From positions 372,001-436,000 of the forward strand of contig MCGT01000019.1 in NCBI GenBank assembly GCA_002104935.1: a stretch of DNA of 64,000 nucleotides, in the 5' to 3' direction. This document shows, piece by piece, positions 58,007 through 64,000 of the stretch. Numbering within the stretch: the stretch's first letter is position 1; every line of letters begins with the position of its first letter. The notes beneath the pieces were generated by a model, which did not search any database, had not been told where the DNA came from, and saw only the letters and a list, made by a program, of their open reading frames with translations. The DNA comes from Hesseltinella vesiculosa. Its lineage: Eukaryota > Mucoromycota > Mucoromycetes > Mucorales > Cunninghamellaceae. The position numbers were made by a program, and so were the translations under genes.

Positions 58007-58722
58007 TGTTTCCAAATTTTCGGTTGGAAGAAGAAGTGAGAAAGAGAGGCGCGGGAGTGAGATTTTTTATATTTTTTTTCCCGCAAGCTTCCGAGCCAAA
58101 GTTGCATGATTTGACTCAAAAAAAAAAAAAAAAAACTGGAGCATGAGCCACCTTTTTCCTGTGCATTTCCTTTTGGTCACTGCCCAATTTTTTTTTATTC
58201 ATTCACTTGCACAGTCCTTGCAAGTTTCCTTTTTGATGCCATTGGACAGACAATTCTTGAAGATCACCTTTTTTTCTCCCCAAGTGAATCAAAATGGAAA
58301 GGATCACATGCCTTTTTTCCAGCCAAGGACGAATTTGCCGGAGTTTCCTTTTTCGATCACTCAGTTCATTGCTTGCGCTGACTAGAAGGGAGTGGACTCT
58401 TTCATTTCCCCCTTTTCTACCTCACTTTGCTCCCTTTTTTCTTTATTACCCAGACTCTTTCTAGTTCCCTACTTGTTATCATTGATTTTATTTGTACATT
58501 TACTTTACTTGTTCCTCCTGTTGGTTTTATAAAGGTAAAAGAAAGAAAGAGGATGAATGGGCAGCGATATGGTTTTTCGTACGAAAAAAAAAAAGGAACC
58601 AAAAAGGATCGTCGATAACATTGAAACAACCGTGATGGCCACCCCCTCTTTTGTTGATTTTATTTGTGTATTCATTTTTTTTTAAAAAAAAAAATATGTG
58701 ATAACTCCAATATAGCATTGCC
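58007..58722. promoter_or_regulatory. Divergent region, OCIA-like gene / RNA-binding protein
   Basis: 716 bp lie between divergent starts. The plus strand shows pyrimidine-rich leader sequence (58400-58520) and a T9/A11 palindrome (58675-58694) ending only 28 bp before the RNA-binding protein ATG. No TATA box is convincing. Confidence 0.45.
58675..58694. repeat. Poly-T/poly-A homopolymer palindrome
   Basis: T9 directly followed by A11, immediately upstream of the RNA-binding protein start. Confidence 0.8.
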
Positions 58723-60387
58723 ATGACGACGCATTCGCATTCTGCTGACAGCTCTTTGTCTGGAGACCCAGCATCAGCACCGGCAACGTCATCTCCATCT
58801 CATGTCACAGACACCGCCACAATGGTCCCTCCACACCCGTCCACCACGCCCAGGGTACTTTCACCTGTATCACCCTCCTACCCACCCTATGGCTATATCG
58901 ACCCCAGTATGGCCTATGAAATTCAAGCGAATGGCGGTTACGAACATCCTCAAACATATGTATTCTACCCTGTCAGCCCACAGTTCTACTATTCGGATTA
59001 CCCGAGCTACCCCGGCTCACCCGCACTCCATCCTCAGTCGCCACCCATGAACCCAACCAGCCCTCCTTTCAGTCCTACCTATCAGTATCACACTCACCCA
59101 CAGGGCTTGTCCAACGGACCGGCTGCCAACCCTACCTTATCGCCCACCGCTTACATGCTTCCTCCTCACTCCATGCATCCTCCTTTCCCACCTCTTCACA
59201 TCTCCTCTCCCGTCCTCACCCCTGTCGGCTCCTCCAACCGCATGGTCAACAATGGCCCTCCATCTCACTATTATGAGAGCAGAAAACAAGGTCGGCATCC
59301 TCACCACTCTCCTACCTCGTCTGCTAACTCCACTGGCTCCCAAGACGAGTCGCCTTTGCATCAGCGCCTCAACGTGTATGTCCGTGGCCTCTCACCTTCC
59401 ACCACAGATGAATCCTTTTTGGAATTATGCAAAGCGTAGGTTCCTGAAAAAAAAAAAAAAGTTGGATCTTGCGTCTCACAAACTTTTTTTTTATTATAGT
59501 TATGGTACTGTGACCTCGTCCAAAGCCATTCTCGATCAAAAATCTGGAGAATGCAAAGGCTATGGTTTTGCCATGTATGACCAAGATGATGAATGCCGGA
59601 ATGCCATCCAAGGCCTGAACAATGCTGGCTTACAAGCCTCGCATGCTCGCGTCGGCCAAGAGTCCTTCAGCTCGCGGTTGCGCAATCTACAAGATGAATA
59701 TTCCACCAACATCTACATCTCTAATCTTCCTCTCGATATGACCGAACAGGTAAGGTCTTAAAAAAGCATGAAAGATGCTCAACCCTTTCTTTTTAGAAAT
59801 TGGAAGAAGTGTTCCATCCTCTGCAAACTGTGTCCAATCGCATTTTACGTGATCCACAAACAGGCATCAGTCGAGGCGTCGGGTTTGCTAGGTAAGTGGT
59901 AAAGTGTGAGATCGCAGGCTGCTCACGCCTTTTTATAGAATGCTCGACCGTCATTCGGCCATGACGATTATTGAAAAGTTCAATGGCCATGAGATTGATG
60001 GCTCCTCTGCTCCTCTGCAAGTCCGTTTTGCTGACTCGCCTGCACAAAAAAAGCTCAAGAATCAAACGTCCCGAAAACGAGTCATTCGCTCGCGCGACTT
60101 CCAATCCATGACTGCGCCTTTCCCCATGCGGCACATGCCTGTGACGCCTGAAACAATGCTTGGTATTGCTCCTGCCAGCTACCAAGTCCCTCCTCCGTAA
60201 GCTCATTCTTGTCTATCTTTTGCAAGCATCGCTCACCGTTGACTTCTTTTGGCTCAGTTACAACACCATGCACATGCCCATGCCACCTCTTCCACAACCT
60301 AATGATCATGACATCAGTGATTTGACCTCTGCTGTAGAAAAGGACTTGAAGATCACCGAACCCGTTTCATTAGAACATGCCTCTTGA
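58723..60387 (+). CDS. Rbms/MSSP-type RNA-binding protein with two RRMs
   Basis: This is a predicted single-stranded nucleic-acid binder that controls mRNA stability or translation. The start ATG 58723 opens MTTHSHSADSSLSGD. About 210 residues of Pro/Ser/Tyr-rich low-complexity sequence (YPPYGYIDPSMAYE, PQFYYSDYPSYP) precede two RRMs. RRM1 has RNP2 LNVYVRGLS and RNP1 KGYGFAMY. RRM2 has RNP2 TNIYISNLPLDMTEQ and RNP1 RGVGFARM. The inter-RRM spacing and the DPQTGISRGVGFARM and QVRFADSPAQKK phrases closely follow the animal RBMS/alan-shepard type. Introns fall inside the RRMs. The low-complexity head could drive condensate formation (inference). The stop is TGA 60385-60387. Confidence 0.88.
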
Positions 60388-60706
60388 TCTGGTTCACCGA
60401 AAGTCACGTCACCCTTCACCCAAAAAAAAAAAAAAAAAAATTGGAAACATCTCCCCTCTCTGCTAAAAGGAAAAAAAAAAAAAAAAAACCCTCCCCTCCC
60501 TTTATATATTATTAGCCTCCTTTCCCTTGTACTTTTCTTCTCTCATGCCCCTCTTCTATTTGCTTCCTTTTTGCTCTCTTTGCGTTTTCGTCTATTGCGT
60601 TCTTTTGCCTCAACCCTAATAAACCACTATATTTTATCTCCGCAACAGTGTGCTTTCTTGGTAACATTGCAAGAAAAAAGAGGTGTTCTGACATGCATCT
60701 TCGAGA
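60388..60706. other. Convergent spacer
   Basis: A319-bp stretch between convergent genes, with A19 and A18 tracts (60422-60440, 60471-60488) and CT-rich sequence. Nothing else is seen. Confidence 0.5.
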
Positions 60707-62224
60707 TTAGACGTATGCAGGGTGAAGGACTTGGTCGCCGTCAAAATCATCAGCAGCCCATTTGGGTGTGGAGGATTGATAGGACCATCCAGAGCCAGAG
60801 TATCGCAGTGAATGCAACCAGATACCGAGAGGCTGGTCGGCCACGGGGTCGGGAATCAGCAGGCTATGACACTCTGCACATCGTGGCTGGCCATCATTCA
60901 TATCCATCGAGTCAAAGGTGGTCTTTTCCAGCATCTTTTCAATGGTCGGGGTTGCCGTCTGTTCCGTCTGCTGCGGATCGATGAGGTCCAGCAACGATGA
61001 CCACGGTGTATGGCGCCCATAGATCGGGTCATTGGCGATCGGGAAGCCTAAATGTCGTAAATGTACGCGGATCTGGTGCGTTCGACCGGTGACAGGGATA
61101 CATCGCACCACGCTTGTACGACCATTGAAGGAAACCCGTTCAAACCGTGTCAAGCTAGGTTTGCCTTGTACTGTATCAACATACTGGAACGAGAATTTGA
61201 AGGATACGGTCCGCATGGGCATGTCACATTCCACTGGTTCACTAAACAGAGAAGGAATGTCATTCAGTCGCTCTAGATGGCAATCCAAGATCACCCACCA
61301 GCCTAGTTTTACCTTGGGAACTCACCTTGTACACGGCAAAGGTATTCCTTATCAAACCCATCTTCTGTCATGCTTCGGTTCAGCTTCTGCGCAGCCTTGG
61401 TATTGAGCGCAAGTAGCATCACGCCCGAAGTCAAGCGATCGAGTCGATTGATAGCTATAAAAAAAATGAAAATATCGATAAAGTAAACCGTCCTTGGAGG
61501 AGACACAAAACAACCTACGGAAGATCGCGTCAAGGTCGCACTTTTTCCGTAGCAGATGGACGACGGTGTTGTGGCGGTAGCGACCGCTGGGGTGCGCTTG
61601 CAAGCCTCCAGGTTTGTCAATCACAATCAGGTCGTCGTCTTTATGCAAGATTTCCACAGGCTGGGCTGACGTTGGCGGCTCATGTCGATGCACGCGATGG
61701 CCCATGGTCTGCTTTTTTTCAAACAGGGTGTCGACCGTGACTTGCTGCCCATTCAAAGTAATCAAGCCTTGCCCAATCGCTCGTCTCTATATCAAGGAAA
61801 AGATCAGCATTCAAGGCCATGTGTTTCCTGGTGAATGCGTTCATACAAAGTAGGCATCGTCACGATCACGGAATTCTTGATTGAGGACATCCAGCAGTGG
61901 TTTTCCGGCCCACCGAGATTTGCAATTAGCAAGATAATCAAAATAGTATGGCTTGACTTTGAGAAGCCCTGTTCCCATTTCATGTCAAAGAAAAAAAAAA
62001 AGGAGAACGGTGAGATCATGCGATCCTTAGCTTGGTGTCATGTCATCCTTACCATTTTCTTCAAAGTATTGGGCAGAAGAGAGATCGTCGAAATATTTGA
62101 TACGGCTGTCGTTTGTATGGTTGGCAGTACAGGCATCTGGGCGCTTTTTCTGGATCGCTTGGCGTGAGATCGATTGACGTGCAATGATGCCAAGGATTTT
62201 CCGTGTTTTAGACGAGCTGGGCAT
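60707..62224 (-). CDS. tRNA pseudouridine synthase, RluA family, PUS9-like
   Basis: The enzyme isomerises uridine to pseudouridine in tRNA; PUS8/PUS9 act on U32. The start is ATG 62222-62224 (MPSSSKTRKILGIIAR). Exons join: YFEENGLLKVKPYYFDYLAN, then WAGKPLLDVLNQEFRDRDDAYF, an S4-like RRAIGQGLITLNGQQVT, LIVIDKPGGLQAHPSGRY and the catalytic motif INRLDRLTSGVML. It continues CRVQGEFPSEPVECDMPMR (needing the donor at GTAAAACTAG) and GRTHQIRVHLRHLGFPIAND, ending at 60707. The KVKPYYF element before the catalytic domain is shared with Rib2/Pus9. No deaminase domain is present, so PUS9-like rather than RIB2. Confidence 0.9.
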
Positions 62225-62289
62225 CTAGAAAAAAGTAACGGGAAGAGAGCGGGACAAAAGAAGGAACCGCTACAATGGAAACTTGAACA

Positions 62290-63990
62290 TCGTCCGCCTT
62301 CCTTATCCACGAACATTGTACGCAACGAGCTTGCTTTCATGCAGTTGTCTTGACATCCAATTTTTTTGAGTGGCCTTGGGGTGGGTCTTGGAATACAACC
62401 GACAGCTGCGATGTGGTTCACGCTTGCCAGCGAGGTGAGGAATGCCGTAAAAATTCAACAAAATTTGGGACCCAGTGGGGGTGTTCCGGGGCCGGCTTTG
62501 TTCTTGCAGGGCATTTCCCAGAACGTCATCACGAATGTCCATGATTTTGGCAAGGCGTTCGACAAAACCCACTTGTCGAAAGATGGGATCCATGGCAGGG
62601 GCAGGCAGTCCATACACCAACTCATATGGCATCAATCCTGTGGTTGATAAGCGGAAAGAAGACCATCCATGTTTTGGTCCCTTGCGTTTATCCTGGCACC
62701 TATCCAAATGCGTTTTCTTGATCGCCTACATGATAACTCCCTGTGTACGTTCACATCGCCCATTTACCTGGGGTCGTTATGGAGTAGTTAGCTTGTGGCG
62801 GGCACCAACCATTGCGGTGAAGTTCTCCACGCTAGCACAAACAAAGGGGCAGCCGTTGTCGGTCAGAATAAATTGAGGAGGCCCAAATAGTGTATAAAAA
62901 TTGGGATACCGCTTGGCAAGCTTGCTTAACTGTCGCAATCTTCAAGCTGACCATCAGCGCTGCGGATCATTTGATTGGTGTTGTCCAGTTCCTTGACTTG
63001 TGAGCGAAAACATGGAGAGAGAGAGAGAGAGAGGGAGGGGGGGGAGAGAGAGGGAGGGGGGAGAGATCAACTGAGCCATGGAAAGATGATAAATCGGTTG
63101 GTTCAAAATGTCCATTGAGTCGAGCGGATGAGCCGACCAGACAGTTGTGTTGTGGGTGGAGCGACAGTTTGGCGATCCTCCATTAAATCTTCGACGCGTA
63201 TAGGCTTTTTGGTTCCGGACCGTGTAATCATTTGTCTAGGTCGTTCAGCCATAAGCCCGTTTTGATTGTTGGCCAGCATTGCTGCCGAGGTGTTTCTTCC
63301 GTCATAACCCTGTCATTTTTGGTCGCACATGACATAGGAGTGATCGGGAGACCTGCAAATTTTACAAGAGGTCTTGCACTTTCGCAGGATGTGACCCATC
63401 TCGCCACAGTTATAGCACCCGGTTCTTTGGCCTTGGCGCTGATTTTCGTTAGGATGATATTGTCCTCAATTTTGATAGTCGCGGTTGGGATTTGTGTGGA
63501 TTGGTGCAAGAAGCATGGGGAGGTCAGTGATACTTTCCTTTTTCGTAAAATTTTCCATTTTGCGCAGTCCATTTGGGAGAATGTGTGATTCATAATTTCA
63601 GGATGCTCTTCAAGTAACTGTGATATCGCATTGACCAAAAATGCCTTGTCCTTCCTGTTCTGGATCTTCAATTTATCCAAGAGTTGCATGTGTCCAATGC
63701 TTGGTGATTCCCATGTTGCATCTTTTTATCAGCGCGCTTTCATTCACTCCTGTGCTTCCAAGCTCCAGTTTTGTAAAATGGGAGCTCCATCGGTCCAAGC
63801 ACACCACTGCTGCAAAGTTGCTTCCCAAGAGGAAAAGGTTCGGGACAGCATCCATTCAGCGGCATCTTGCGTCACGAAGAATGGTGCTCACTCCAGCATT
63901 TGAGTTTCAGTTCGGTCCATGTAGGTTGTGTCGTCTTATATAAACAAATCCAAACACGATGCGTGTAGTTCTTCATTAACAGCGCCTTGA
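62290..63990 (-). mobile_element. Decayed Ty3/Gypsy LTR retrotransposon (gag and integrase remnants)
   Basis: Read on the minus strand from right to left. Gag capsid-like pieces (about 63600-63960) are broken by stops. Two CCHC zinc knuckles follow (CYNCGEMGHILRKC then CKICRSPDHSYVMC, about 63310-63425), one of them out of frame with the surrounding long frame. A linker contains MITRSGTKKP. Next comes an integrase core fragment (GPPQFILTDNGCPF, about 62860-62880) and an integrase C-terminal region (TTGLMPYELVYGLP near 62620, continuing to about 62300). The protease, reverse transcriptase and RNase H, normally 2-3 kb, are absent: only about 430 bp lie between the knuckles and the integrase. 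No LTR is visible; the element runs to the window edge. It is dead. Confidence 0.8.
63014..63065 (+). repeat. (GA)n / G-rich homopurine tract
   Basis: About 52 bases without a pyrimidine: GA dinucleotides mixed with GGGAGGGGGGGG blocks. It lies inside the retroelement exactly between gag and integrase remnants. Confidence 0.9.
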
Positions 63991-64000
63991 TAATTTCGCC

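Noticed and set aside
6000..64000. A functional cytokinesis gene cluster (paxillin-like, kinesin-6, CH-kinase)
   Set aside because: The genes are far apart and interleaved with unrelated housekeeping genes; proximity is probably chance.

Overview
The window is eukaryotic nuclear DNA, almost certainly from a filamentous fungus and most probably an early-diverging one (Mucoromycota, Mucorales-like). Genes are split by many short introns (about 45-100 bp) with GT...AG ends and long T tracts just before the acceptor. Spacers are full of A/T homopolymers. The gene set is fungal: CYP61/ERG5, PEX2, ALG12, alpha-arrestin, an Nbp2/Skb5-like SH3 protein and an Rbms-like RNA-binding protein. A kinesin-6 and a Ty3/Gypsy relic are also present. 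The assignment to Mucoromycota rests on recalled family resemblance, not on a database search.

Layout, left to right: ATE1 arginyltransferase (5' end outside the window, +); a transposase-like relic and a gene-poor spacer; a paxillin-like protein with four LIM domains (+); a 92-residue unknown gene (-); a kinesin-6 (-); PEX2 (-); soluble inorganic pyrophosphatase (+); an SH3 protein (+); a 3.4-kb gene-poor stretch with small repeats; a secreted cysteine-rich defensin-like peptide (+); a small homeodomain protein (-); an ALG12 mannosyltransferase that reads in frame into a glutaredoxin domain (-); an alpha-arrestin (+); a calponin-homology domain joined to a Cdc7/SepH-like protein kinase (-); eIF3 subunit L (-) divergent from V-ATPase subunit C (+); a 41-residue IF1-like protein (+); ERG5/CYP61 (-); the giant VPS13 lipid-transfer protein (-, 12.3 kb); hexokinase (+); a divergent pair of tiny genes with mirrored TATA boxes; an OCIA-like two-helix membrane protein (-); an Rbms/MSSP-type RNA-binding protein (+); a PUS9-like pseudouridine synthase (-); and a decayed Ty3/Gypsy element lacking its reverse transcriptase region.

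Most genes are independent housekeeping genes with no operon-like logic. Three (paxillin-like, kinesin-6, CH-kinase) belong to families with cytokinesis or actin roles, but they are not contiguous and I would not call them a cluster.

The observations I find most worth checking are: (1) the ALG12-glutaredoxin fusion, whose single intron splits the first active-site Cys codon, so that failure to splice gives an immediate stop and plain ALG12; (2) the CH-domain/SIN-type kinase fusion, which has HCD in place of HRD in its catalytic loop; (3) three GC-AG introns supported by conserved protein continuity on both sides; (4) the defensin-like secreted peptide; and (5) tiny spliced genes recovered from TATA position and splice logic. 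No tRNA, rRNA, CRISPR array or riboswitch was recognised.
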